Positions 27,839 to 36,515 of a stretch of DNA of 64,000 nucleotides are shown piece by piece (position 1 is the stretch's first letter; each line of letters begins with the position of its first letter). The notes beneath the pieces are model-generated. The model did no database searches, was not told the DNA's origin, and saw only the letters and a program-made list of their open reading frames with translations. Origin of the DNA: an uncultured Allomuricauda sp. (GTDB taxonomy: Bacteria; Bacteroidota; Bacteroidia; Flavobacteriales; Flavobacteriaceae). The stretch covers positions 1 through 64,000 of the forward strand of contig NZ_CAKZYF010000190.1 in the NCBI RefSeq assembly GCF_937884665.1, written 5' to 3'. Position numbers and translations under genes: made by a program.

Positions 27839-29215
27839 TTAGATTTCTCGGTTGATATCCCATGACTCGAGATAATCTGCCACGGTTTTCACAAACATCC
27901 CTCCCAACGCTCCATTCACGACCCGATGGTCGTAACTGTGGGAAAGGAACATTTTACTTCGAATGCCAATATACTCCCCTTGATCTGTCTCGATTACCGC
28001 GGGTAATTTCCGAATAGCCCCCAGTGCCAAAATACCCACTTGGGGCTGGTTGATGATGGGGGTCCCAAAAACACTGCCAAACGTACCCACGTTGGTGACC
28101 GTGTAGGTACCGTCCTTGATTTCATCCGGTTTTAATTGATTGTTTCTCGCCCGGTTGGCCAAATCATTGACCGTCTTGGCCATGCCCACCAAGTTCAGTT
28201 GATCTGCATTTTTGATAACGGGAACAATGAGATTACCATCGGCCAAGGCGGCGGCCATTCCCAAATTGATATTTTTTTTCTTGATGATATTATCCCCTTC
28301 CAAGGAAATATTCATTAGGGGATACTTTTTCAATGCCATGGCGACAGCCTCCATAAAAATGGGGGTAAACGTAAGTTTTTCCCCTTCTCTTGCCTCAAAT
28401 TCTTTTTTGACCTTATTTCTCCAATTCACCACGTGGGTAACATCTACTTCCACAAAACTCTGTACATGGGCAGAGGTTGTCACACTTTCCGTCATATGTT
28501 TGGCGATAAGTTTTCCCATGCGGGATAGAGGTATCATTTCGTCTCCGGCAGAAACTGTTGTTTGAGGTGCCTCCGATTGGACCTGCGATTTGGTCTTTGG
28601 AGGGATTTCCGGGGCAGGTGCTACTTTAACTTCAGGTTCCTTTATCAATTTTTCCTCAACACCCTTAGATTCCGTACTTCCGTTAGAGGAACGGTTTTCC
28701 AGAAATGCCTTTATGTCATTTTTGGTTACCCTACCCGACTTACCCGTGCCCACAATGGCTTCCAGCTCTTGCATGGATATACCTTCTTCTTTGGCTATAT
28801 TTTTGACCAATGGGGAATAGAATCTGTCCAATGTTGCGAAATCAGGTGTTGGTACAACAACGCTTTCCTGGATTTCACTGATTTGCTTTTCTAAAACTTG
28901 TGATGGTTGCGAGGCGGGCATCTCTTGGGAAGCCTGTTCTTCTTCTTGACTTTTAGCCTCTACCGGTGCTGCACCATTGGTCTGTATGACCGCGACCACT
29001 TCTCCCACTTTAATAATTTGATCCACGTCAAAACGTTTTTCCAGTAAAACACCTTCCACCTCACTTGGCACCTCTGAGTCTACCTTGTCCGTAGCAATTT
29101 CAAAAACGGCTTCATCCATTTCGATGGTATCGCCCACCTCTTTCAACCAGGTTGTCAATGTGGCCTCGGCAACACTTTCACCCATCTGCGGTAATTTTAA
29201 CTCAAATTTTGACAT
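27839..29215 (-). CDS. Dihydrolipoamide acyltransferase (E2) of a 2-oxo acid dehydrogenase
   Basis: A 458-aa E2: an N-terminal lipoyl domain with the lipoylated Lys44 in ATDKVDSE, an Ala/Pro/Glu-rich linker, a subunit-binding domain around 132-175 (YSPLVKNIAKEEGI...VTKNDI), and the catalytic core. The catalytic motif is HRVVNG (His430) where the usual form is HxxxDG, so the Asp is Asn434. It most resembles branched-chain or pyruvate E2. No E1 or E3 gene is adjacent. Confidence 0.9.
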   Translation of the reverse strand: MSKFELKLPQMGESVAEATLTTWLKEVGDTIEMDEAVFEIATDKVDSEVPSEVEGVLLEKRFDVDQIIKVGEVVAVIQTNGAAPVEAKSQEEEQASQEMPASQPSQVLEKQISEIQESVVVPTPDFATLDRFYSPLVKNIAKEEGISMQELEAIVGTGKSGRVTKNDIKAFLENRSSNGSTESKGVEEKLIKEPEVKVAPAPEIPPKTKSQVQSEAPQTTVSAGDEMIPLSRMGKLIAKHMTESVTTSAHVQSFVEVDVTHVVNWRNKVKKEFEAREGEKLTFTPIFMEAVAMALKKYPLMNISLEGDNIIKKKNINLGMAAALADGNLIVPVIKNADQLNLVGMAKTVNDLANRARNNQLKPDEIKDGTYTVTNVGTFGSVFGTPIINQPQVGILALGAIRKLPAVIETDQGEYIGIRSKMFLSHSYDHRVVNGALGGMFVKTVADYLESWDINREI

Positions 29216-29308
29216 ACTTGCTTAACGAACTAAAACTGATTTCTATTTTGCAAAAATACTAAAGAAACTGACTTTTTTTTAAACTAAATATATTTATTGG
29301 TCCATTAA

Positions 29309-29929
29309 CTACTCTGCTTTTATCGAATTTTCAAAAGGAACTCGATTTAAAATACTCCGACCCAGTGTGACCTCATCCGCATATTCCAGTTCATCCCCAA
29401 CCGAAATCCCTCTTGCGATCGTTGAAGTGACCACATCGAATCTTTCCAGCTGTTTATAAATATAAAAATTAGTGGTATCTCCTTCCATTGTGGTACTCAA
29501 CGCAAAAATAAGCTCTTTGATGTCTCCGTTCTCCACTCTTTTTATCAAGGGATGTATGTTCAAATCTTGTGGCCCCACACCTTCCATCGGTGATATTTTA
29601 CCGCCCAACACATGATACAGACCTTGGTACTGCGATGTATTTTCTATGGCCATCACGTCCCGTACGTCCTCCACTACGCAGACCAAGCTGCTGTCCCGTT
29701 TGGGATTGGCACAGATTTCACAGAGTTCGGTATCTGAAATATTATGACATTTCTTACAAAAATTCACCTCATCCTTTAGTTTGAGCAAGGCATAGGAGAG
29801 GTTATGGGTACGTTCCTCCGGTTGTTTCAAGAGATGCAATACCAATCGCAAAGCCGTTCGTTTTCCAATACCTGGCAATTGCGACATCTCGTATACCGCA
29901 TTTTCCAATAGTTTTGATGAAAATTCCAT
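29309..29929 (-). CDS. recR: Recombination protein RecR
   Basis: A 206-aa protein with the helix-hairpin-helix [12 protein letters not shown], the zinc finger [16 protein letters not shown], a Toprim domain opening [14 protein letters not shown], and the C-terminal Walker-like region. It acts with RecO/RecF to load RecA at gaps. It stands alone and is divergent from the SSS transporter. Confidence 0.95.
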   Translation of the reverse strand: MEFSSKLLENAVYEMSQLPGIGKRTALRLVLHLLKQPEERTHNLSYALLKLKDEVNFCKKCHNISDTELCEICANPKRDSSLVCVVEDVRDVMAIENTSQYQGLYHVLGGKISPMEGVGPQDLNIHPLIKRVENGDIKELIFALSTTMEGDTTNFYIYKQLERFDVVTSTIARGISVGDELEYADEVTLGRSILNRVPFENSIKAE

Positions 29930-29975
29930 ACCTCCGGTTTAATGTGGCAAAATTACGATTTTAGGTTTACCAATA

Positions 29976-29983
29976 TACTTTTG
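29976..29983 (+). promoter_or_regulatory. Promoter -7 box of the SSS transporter
   Basis: TACTTTTG is an exact TAnnTTTG match 25 nt before the ATG at 30008. A near-copy follows a few bases later. It predicts a short leader. Confidence 0.55.
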
Positions 29984-30007
29984 TACTTTGCATTGTAAAC
30001 GAGATGC

Positions 30008-31483
30008 ATGTCAGCAATCCAAATTCTATTTCTCATTGGTGCCTACTTCTTGGTATTGATGATTATCTCCTATTTTACGGGCAAAAATGATTCCAATACA
30101 GATTTTTTTAAAGCAGGCAAGCAATCTCCATGGTATGTAGTTGCATTTGGAATGGTCGGGGCTTCGCTATCCGGTGTCACTTTTATATCTGTTCCCGGAT
30201 GGGTGGAGGCCTCTCAATTTAGCTATATGCAAGTGGTCTTGGGCTATCTTGCCGGTTATTTTGTGGTTGCTTATGTTTTGTTGCCCCTGTATTACAAAAA
30301 GAATCTTACCTCAATTTATGAGTATTTGCTGGAACGCTTCGGCACCGTGAGCCATAAAACCGGGGCCTTTTTCTTTTTTATCTCCCGCGTTTTGGGGGCT
30401 TCTTTCCGTTTGTTCCTAGTGGCCATAGTACTGCAACAATTTGTTTTTGATGCTATCGGCGTACCCTTTGAGCTCACGGTAGTATTATCTATTTTGCTCA
30501 TTTGGGTATATACCAATCGTGGAGGCATCAAAACCATTGTTTGGACCGATACCTTACAGACCCTGTTCATGCTTTTGGCCGTTGGTCTTTCTATCTTTTT
30601 TATCAATAACGAACTGAACTGGAGCTTTGGGGATTTTTTGGTCTCGCAAGAACTAAAAAAGTACAGTCAATTTATTTTTGTCGATAATTTCTTGGATCGC
30701 AACCATTTGGTAAAGTCGTTTGTAGGAGGAATGTTCGTAACGATTTGCATGACCGGTCTGGACCAAGATATGATGCAAAAAAACCTCACTTGCAAAACGT
30801 TGAAGGATGCGCAGAAAAACATGGTTTCTTTCAGTTTTGTCCTAGTGGTCGCAACCTTTCTTTTTATGCTTTTAGGAGCTTTGTTGTTTATTTATGCCGA
30901 AACAAGGGATATCTCCATTCCTTTGATGGATGGCAAACCAAAATCTGATCTGCTTTTCCCTGAAATTGCCTTGAACAGTAGTCTGGGCCCCACGTTGGCC
31001 ATTACCTTTATGTTAGGGCTCATAGCAGCCGCCTATAGTAGCGCAGATAGCGCATTGACATCACTCACCACCTCGTTCTGCGTAGACTTTTTGGATATCG
31101 AAAAACGAAAGGAAGAACAGCAAAAGCAATTGAGAAAAAGGGTACACATAGGAATGAGCATACTGCTGGTAGCGGTCATTATATCCTTTAAATATATTTT
31201 GAGCCGCAACGTAATTGACAGTCTATTAATTGTGGCCGGTTACACCTATGGACCGCTTTTGGGCTTGTTCGCCTTTGGGATTCTAACCAAAAATCAAATC
31301 AACGATCGCTATGTTTGGATCGTTTGTGGTCTTTCGGTAGTCCTTATTGCCATTCTAGGTAATGTTGACGAAGAATATCTCGGGGGCTATGTTATCGGAT
31401 ATGAGCTTCTCCCTTTCAACGGACTACTTACTTTTTTGGGGCTATTCTTGTTGAGGAAAAAATCTAGGAATACTGACCTGTAG
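30008..31483 (+). CDS. Sodium:solute symporter family transporter
   Basis: A 491-aa integral membrane protein with about 13 hydrophobic helices and the SSS marks: [16 protein letters not shown] near residue 52, [14 protein letters not shown] near 128, and the [22 protein letters not shown] region near 345. It uses the sodium gradient to import a small solute; the substrate cannot be told. Its last 20 nt overlap the end of the convergent CoA-binding protein gene. Confidence 0.92.
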   Translation: MSAIQILFLIGAYFLVLMIISYFTGKNDSNTDFFKAGKQSPWYVVAFGMVGASLSGVTFISVPGWVEASQFSYMQVVLGYLAGYFVVAYVLLPLYYKKNLTSIYEYLLERFGTVSHKTGAFFFFISRVLGASFRLFLVAIVLQQFVFDAIGVPFELTVVLSILLIWVYTNRGGIKTIVWTDTLQTLFMLLAVGLSIFFINNELNWSFGDFLVSQELKKYSQFIFVDNFLDRNHLVKSFVGGMFVTICMTGLDQDMMQKNLTCKTLKDAQKNMVSFSFVLVVATFLFMLLGALLFIYAETRDISIPLMDGKPKSDLLFPEIALNSSLGPTLAITFMLGLIAAAYSSADSALTSLTTSFCVDFLDIEKRKEEQQKQLRKRVHIGMSILLVAVIISFKYILSRNVIDSLLIVAGYTYGPLLGLFAFGILTKNQINDRYVWIVCGLSVVLIAILGNVDEEYLGGYVIGYELLPFNGLLTFLGLFLLRKKSRNTDL

Positions 31484-31826
31484 TCAACAAAACTAGAGTA
31501 CAGGCAACTTCAACTTCAATTGCGGCTTTTTCCAAAATTTCTTGGAATTCAGGATTTTCAGTGCCTGGATTAAAGATGACCCGCCTAGGTCTTAAATCCA
31601 GAATAGACTGATAATACTTTTTCTGATTTTGCGGGTTAAGGTATAAGGTAACCGTATCAATATTTTGAAAATCATCAAGCTTATCCTTTATTTGTACATC
31701 GGAAACAAGACCTGACCTTAGACCAAACGCTTCTGTTTCAATTCGATTGCGGACCAGACGGTGGATTGCCATATTACTGTATCTATCCGGATTTAGCGAT
31801 GCGCCGAAAACAAGTGTCTTAACCAT
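31464..31826 (-). CDS. CoA-binding domain protein (YccU-like)
   Basis: A 120-aa single Rossmann domain. It begins [24 protein letters not shown], then [33 protein letters not shown], typical of the CoA_binding_2 family. Nucleotide binding is expected but no catalytic activity is known. The promoter should lie in the 345-nt gap to the right. Confidence 0.9.
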   Translation of the reverse strand: MVKTLVFGASLNPDRYSNMAIHRLVRNRIETEAFGLRSGLVSDVQIKDKLDDFQNIDTVTLYLNPQNQKKYYQSILDLRPRRVIFNPGTENPEFQEILEKAAIEVEVACTLVLLTTGQYS

Positions 31827-32170
31827 TTGTTAATTTATATGTTAAACTAAACTAATAGATGCAACTTTTCAAAAAAAACTCGTCTATTTAAGCATAGTAT
31901 CAATCATTGGTAAGACTGTATTTTTTATAGTTAATGGTTAGTGTTTAGTATAGCTTATCAATGTATAAGCCCTGGTAGGCCACCTTCTGGCGACCAGGGT
32001 TTTCTTTTGTGACTTCTTATACCTCCCCGTTCATTTCTGCATCTGAAACAACTGTGTGATGCATTTCTGGTTAAAAACTGTTAAAATGCTAATTCGTTGT
32101 AACAACTCCATGCCAGAATCGTCTGGTAAATAACATCAATCAACAATCAAATCAAAAAACGAACTAACTC
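31827..32170. other. 344-nt intergenic region before the TonB-dependent receptor
   Basis: It contains the hairpin at 31970-32009 and A+T-rich flanks, and no ORF of note. It should hold the minus-strand promoter of the CoA-binding protein and the plus-strand promoter of the receptor. No exact TAnnTTTG box was found on a read-through. Confidence 0.5.
31970..32009 (+). terminator. Strong terminator-like hairpin with no plus-strand gene before it
   Basis: CCCTGGT (31970-31976) pairs with ACCAGGG (31993-31999); GCCA and TGGC pair inside; a T-rich run (TTTTCTTTTG) follows. The only gene upstream on the plus strand ends at 31483, beyond an antisense gene. It may end a small RNA or a leader of the TonB receptor gene at 32171. 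Confidence 0.6.
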
Positions 32171-34627
32171 ATGAAAAGAAGTTCTTTTCTTTTTATGCTG
32201 TTCCTGTGCAGCATATTTCACAATTACTTTATCCGGGCAAATGGACATACGGATACAAAAAATGGCTCGATAACAGGTATGGTAATCGACGGAACCCAGA
32301 GATTGCCCGTTGCCTTCGCAACTGTGGTTCTTAAGTCTACCGAAGATGGCAAAATCCTTACCGGTAGTATTACCGACGAAGCTGGAAAATTTGAAATCCA
32401 AAAAATACCGGAAGGGTCCTTTCTCATGGAAATACAATTTATCGGTTATGAGACCTATACCCAAACCTTTGAGATTACCAAAGTGAACAAAAAAATAGAC
32501 CTGGGAACCATTATTTTGATAGAAAACACCCAAGAACTGGAAGAAGTTGAAGTAGTGGCGGAACGTACCACCATTGAACAACGCGTGGACCGAAAAGTAA
32601 TCAACGTTGGCAAAGACCTTACTACGGCGGGGGCCACGGCTTCTGATATCATGAACAACATACCATCCGTGAACGTAGATGCCCAGACAGGGGATATCTC
32701 TTTACGGGGAAACTCCAATGTACGGGTCATGGTTGATGGTAAATTATCGAACGTACCGGTAGCGCAATTGCTCCGGCAAATTCCTTCTTCGTCCATCAAA
32801 TCAATTGAGTTGATTACCAATCCCTCTGCCAAATATAATCCAGAGGGTATGAGCGGTATCATCAACATTGTATTGCACAAAAATGCAAACCTGGGTTTCA
32901 ACGGAAACATAAATCTGGGATATACCCAAGGTATCCGGCCGAAATACAATGCCTCATTGGACCTTAATTACAAAGTGGGCAAGTTTAACTTTTATGGAAA
33001 CTATGGAACCAATATTGGGGATTACTTCAACGATGGTTTCATATTTCGGGACGATGAGAATTCACTTCAAGATTTTAATTTTTTTAACGATAATGAATCC
33101 CATTTGTACAAAGTTGGGGTTGATTTTTATATCAACGAAAAAAATACGCTATCCTTTTTTACCAATCAAAACCACTTTGATGGCGCTGGATTGGGCATAA
33201 CTGATATTACCTATGACACAGAATCCGACCGGGATTTGATACAATTTTTTAACAATACCAACGACAACCTGAGCCAACAGTATAATTTTGACTACAAGTT
33301 GGACTTTGCCAAAGAAGGGCACAATATTGAATTGGAGGTTGACCATAATCATTTTGAGGATGATGAAGATGCGGAATTTGCTTCCTCAGGTGCTACCTTG
33401 TTCCCAGATTATATGGATTTTGTGGACACAGAACGGAATCAGACGTTCGTTAATTTGGATTATGTAAATCCCTTGGATTCCATCTCTAAACTTGAAATTG
33501 GCCTGGAAGCCCGTTTTTTTGAGACGGATGTGGACTATACATCCACGGGGCTTTCGTTCAATTCCAATGGGGATCTGGTTCCCACGCCCTCTACCGAATT
33601 CATTTACCAAATGGACATTTATTCAGGATATGTGACTTTTTCCCAACGGTACAAAAAATGGTCGTATCAGGTCGGGGCGAGACTGGAAGATGTACAGGTG
33701 GTTGCCGACACGAACCAGGTGAGGGCCTTTACGGATAATTATACCCAAATTTATCCCTCGGCATTTCTAACGTACAATCTAAATGAAAAAGATCAGCTGC
33801 AAACAAGTTTTAGTCGTCGGGTGGATAGGCCTGGTTTACAGCAGGTGAATCCGATACGGGAATTTGCAACACCTTTGATTTCTTCTTTTGGTAACCCAAG
33901 TTTGGTCCCGCAATTCACGAATTCTTTCGAGTTGAACTATACCAAACGGCTGAAAAAGGGAAGTTTTACCGCAGGTGTTTTTTATCGCGCTATTGAAGAC
34001 GAGATCAATAGAGCTGTTTTTGTGGACCGTTTGGATTTCAACAAATTGATTTTGACCTATGCGAATTTTAATGACACATCGGCGTACGGCATTGAAATCT
34101 CAACGAACTACAAACCCACAAAGTGGTGGAGCATCAATGGAAGTTTTGATATGTTCAGTCAAACCCAACGTGGTATAACGGAGCGTTTAGAGGGCGAACC
34201 TGGCATGGCGACGGAAGATGATATTGTTGTTGAAAATGTTGAGGTGGAAAATACTGCATGGAACCTAAGAATGAACAATAGTTTTACTCTAAACAAAAAA
34301 CTCACCCTACAACTTTTTGGATTCTACCGGGGACAAAACCAAAATATTCAATTTGCGGTGGAACCCTTGTATTTTTTGAATTTTGGTGGCCGTTACAGTT
34401 TTGCAAAGGGCAAAGGAACGCTTAGCGTCAACTTTAATGATGTGTTCAATACCATGCGATTTCAATTCAATGGGCAACGTCCATACATCCAAAATGGAGA
34501 GTTCAATTGGGAAAGTCAAACCCTTTACTCAGGAATCTCTTATAGATTTGGTAGTGGTAAAAATCGCGCCAAAGGCAGAAAACAAAGGGACAGCAATACC
34601 AAAAAATCCAGTGGCGGCATCCTTTGA
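32171..34627 (+). CDS. TonB-dependent receptor, outer membrane beta-barrel family
   Basis: An 818-aa outer membrane receptor. A signal peptide (to about 24) is followed by a carboxypeptidase-regulatory-like domain (about 31-105, GSITGMVIDGTQRLPVAFATV...), a plug domain (about 125-235, with SVNVDAQTGDISLRGNSNVRVMVDGK and NPSAKYNPEGMSGIINIVL) and a long beta-barrel with alternating aromatic strands. It ends in a basic tail rich in Lys and Arg. No SusD partner is adjacent, so the substrate class is unknown. Confidence 0.92.
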   Translation: MKRSSFLFMLFLCSIFHNYFIRANGHTDTKNGSITGMVIDGTQRLPVAFATVVLKSTEDGKILTGSITDEAGKFEIQKIPEGSFLMEIQFIGYETYTQTFEITKVNKKIDLGTIILIENTQELEEVEVVAERTTIEQRVDRKVINVGKDLTTAGATASDIMNNIPSVNVDAQTGDISLRGNSNVRVMVDGKLSNVPVAQLLRQIPSSSIKSIELITNPSAKYNPEGMSGIINIVLHKNANLGFNGNINLGYTQGIRPKYNASLDLNYKVGKFNFYGNYGTNIGDYFNDGFIFRDDENSLQDFNFFNDNESHLYKVGVDFYINEKNTLSFFTNQNHFDGAGLGITDITYDTESDRDLIQFFNNTNDNLSQQYNFDYKLDFAKEGHNIELEVDHNHFEDDEDAEFASSGATLFPDYMDFVDTERNQTFVNLDYVNPLDSISKLEIGLEARFFETDVDYTSTGLSFNSNGDLVPTPSTEFIYQMDIYSGYVTFSQRYKKWSYQVGARLEDVQVVADTNQVRAFTDNYTQIYPSAFLTYNLNEKDQLQTSFSRRVDRPGLQQVNPIREFATPLISSFGNPSLVPQFTNSFELNYTKRLKKGSFTAGVFYRAIEDEINRAVFVDRLDFNKLILTYANFNDTSAYGIEISTNYKPTKWWSINGSFDMFSQTQRGITERLEGEPGMATEDDIVVENVEVENTAWNLRMNNSFTLNKKLTLQLFGFYRGQNQNIQFAVEPLYFLNFGGRYSFAKGKGTLSVNFNDVFNTMRFQFNGQRPYIQNGEFNWESQTLYSGISYRFGSGKNRAKGRKQRDSNTKKSSGGIL

Positions 34628-34683
34628 AAAAGACCGATATTCCTTGTTTGTGTTGGTTGGTGCTTCAATCAAGGTTTATCAAA

Positions 34684-34718
34684 GAACCCCGATCTAAACC
34701 AAAATTTGGACGGGGTTC
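34684..34718. terminator. Bidirectional terminator between the receptor and FMN-binding protein genes
   Basis: GAACCCCG (34684-34691) pairs with CGGGGTTC (34711-34718), with a 19-nt loop containing a smaller CCAAAATTTGG hairpin. Both flanks are A/T-rich, and it lies between two convergent genes. Confidence 0.7.
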
Positions 34719-34721
34719 ATT

Positions 34722-35261
34722 TTAATCAAAAGTATCGGGATGACCATCTATGCTTTTGGAGTTTTTCCGTTTCCAGTATTTTTCGAGTCCTTTTTCACCT
34801 TGCTTTTCGGCCCAATCTATCAGAGACTGCCTTTCTTCCTTGAACTCCATCAACGGTACGCCCATACCGCATGAAATTTGGACCTTCTCTATATCCACAT
34901 CAACCAATTGCCGGCTGCCTGCAATATTTGGAAAAAGAGAAATATTCTTTTGCCAGAACTCCGTGCCTTTTTTATGGCTTATTGCCCTTCCATAAAGCCT
35001 TAAAATCATAGGGTCTCCTTCAAAGGCGCAAAACATCAAGGTTATTCTATTTGTATTTTGGAGATGAATGGCAGTTTCATTGCCGCTGCCCGTAAGATTT
35101 AGCCACAGCACACTACGTTTGTCGACCACGCGAAGGGAATCCAATCCTTTTGGAGAAAGATTTACGCGCCCTTCTTCCATGGCTGTAGCGACAAAAAAGA
35201 TTTTCTGGTTCTGAATAAAACGGATCAGCCTCGAATTTAACTGTATTACTTGTCGACCCAT
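34722..35261 (-). CDS. Pyridoxamine 5'-phosphate oxidase-like FMN-binding protein
   Basis: A 179-aa split-barrel protein. It begins with a short helix and then IFFVATAMEEGRVNLSPKG, with VLWLNLTGSGNETAIHL and ITLMFCAFEGDPMILRLYGRA, typical of the PNPOx-like superfamily. It probably binds FMN or a related cofactor; the substrate is unknown. It follows fabH by 15 nt on the minus strand. Confidence 0.85.
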   Translation of the reverse strand: MGRQVIQLNSRLIRFIQNQKIFFVATAMEEGRVNLSPKGLDSLRVVDKRSVLWLNLTGSGNETAIHLQNTNRITLMFCAFEGDPMILRLYGRAISHKKGTEFWQKNISLFPNIAGSRQLVDVDIEKVQISCGMGVPLMEFKEERQSLIDWAEKQGEKGLEKYWKRKNSKSIDGHPDTFD

Positions 35262-35276
35262 GGTCCCTTGATTAGC

Positions 35277-36284
35277 TTACCATCTGATAATAATACTGCC
35301 CCAGGTAAAACCACTGCCAAAAGCGGCTAGAACCACCAAATCCCCAGCTTTTACCTTGCCCGCTTCCCATGCCTCGGTCAAGGCAATAGGTATAGAAGCA
35401 GCGGTGGTATTACCGTAACTCATAATGTTGTTGAATACTTGATCGTCCGAGAGACCAAACTTTTTTTGTACAAACTGGGAAATCCGTAAGTTGGCCTGAT
35501 GGGGAATCAACATGTCGATGTCCCCCGGGGTCAATTCATTCTTTTGTAATCCCTCCATAATCACCTCACTGAACCGGACCACCGCATTTTTGAATACGAA
35601 TTGTCCGTTCATGTAGGGAAAATAGGAGACATCTTCTGAATCTTTTTCATCCAAAATGTCGGTAACCCAGCGTTTCCCCATTCCAGGGGCTATTAAGGAA
35701 AGTTCCTCGGCATGCTGACCTTCCGAATGTAAGTGGGAGGACAAAACCCCTTTTGACGTATCGTCTTCTCGCGTAAGAACTGCTGCGCCCGCACCGTCGC
35801 CAAAAATTACGGAAACCGCCCTTCCCCTTGTGGTCATATCCAAACCATGGGAATGGAGTTCCGAACCGATCACCAAAACATTTTTATACATCCCACTTTT
35901 AATGTACTGGTCCGCCACGGAAACAGCATATACAAATCCAGAACACTGATTTCTCACATCCAGGGCCCCCACGGTCTTAATTCCCAACTCCCGCTGCACC
36001 AGTACACCCGGTCCAGGAAAGTAGTAATCCGGGCTTAATGTGGCAAAAACTATAAAATCAATGTCATCCTTGTCTATTTCAGCGCGTTCCAAGGCAATTT
36101 TAGCAGCTTTTACGCCCATGGAAGTTGTAGTATCCGTGCCTCGGACCACATGCCTTCGTTCTTTAATGCCCGTCCGCTCTTGAATCCATTCATCATTGGT
36201 GTCCATAAGTTTGGACAAATCATCATTGGTCACCACATTGTCCGGAACATAATAACCCAGTCCCTTTATTTTAGAGTTGTACAT
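35277..36284 (-). CDS. fabH: 3-oxoacyl-ACP synthase III (FabH) family
   Basis: A 335-aa thiolase-fold enzyme. The catalytic triad residues are Cys114 in RNQCSGF, His in LIPHQANLRI and Asn in SYGNTTAASIP. The start MYNSKIKGLGYYVPDNVVTNDDL and DEWIQERTGIKERR are typical of FabH-like synthases. It would start fatty acid synthesis by condensing acyl-CoA with malonyl-ACP. No other fab gene is nearby, so a role in a side pathway cannot be excluded. Confidence 0.88.
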   Translation of the reverse strand: MYNSKIKGLGYYVPDNVVTNDDLSKLMDTNDEWIQERTGIKERRHVVRGTDTTTSMGVKAAKIALERAEIDKDDIDFIVFATLSPDYYFPGPGVLVQRELGIKTVGALDVRNQCSGFVYAVSVADQYIKSGMYKNVLVIGSELHSHGLDMTTRGRAVSVIFGDGAGAAVLTREDDTSKGVLSSHLHSEGQHAEELSLIAPGMGKRWVTDILDEKDSEDVSYFPYMNGQFVFKNAVVRFSEVIMEGLQKNELTPGDIDMLIPHQANLRISQFVQKKFGLSDDQVFNNIMSYGNTTAASIPIALTEAWEAGKVKAGDLVVLAAFGSGFTWGSIIIRW

Positions 36285-36515
36285 AGCTTGCTCGCTTTAT
36301 TATATCGCAATTCTGGTTCAATAGTATTGATTAAAGGGGAAAATAACTAATATTCCTTGCAGATTCGCAAAAAAACCGAAAAACAATTTTCAAATCCATA
36401 ATACGCTATCGCTGTCATCGAAAATAGGTTGCGCAATAAAACAAAAAATAGCCATTGCAAAGAGGGATTTATTGTATTTTTAAGGGTAATCTACCACCTA
36501 TCTTAACACTAAAAA

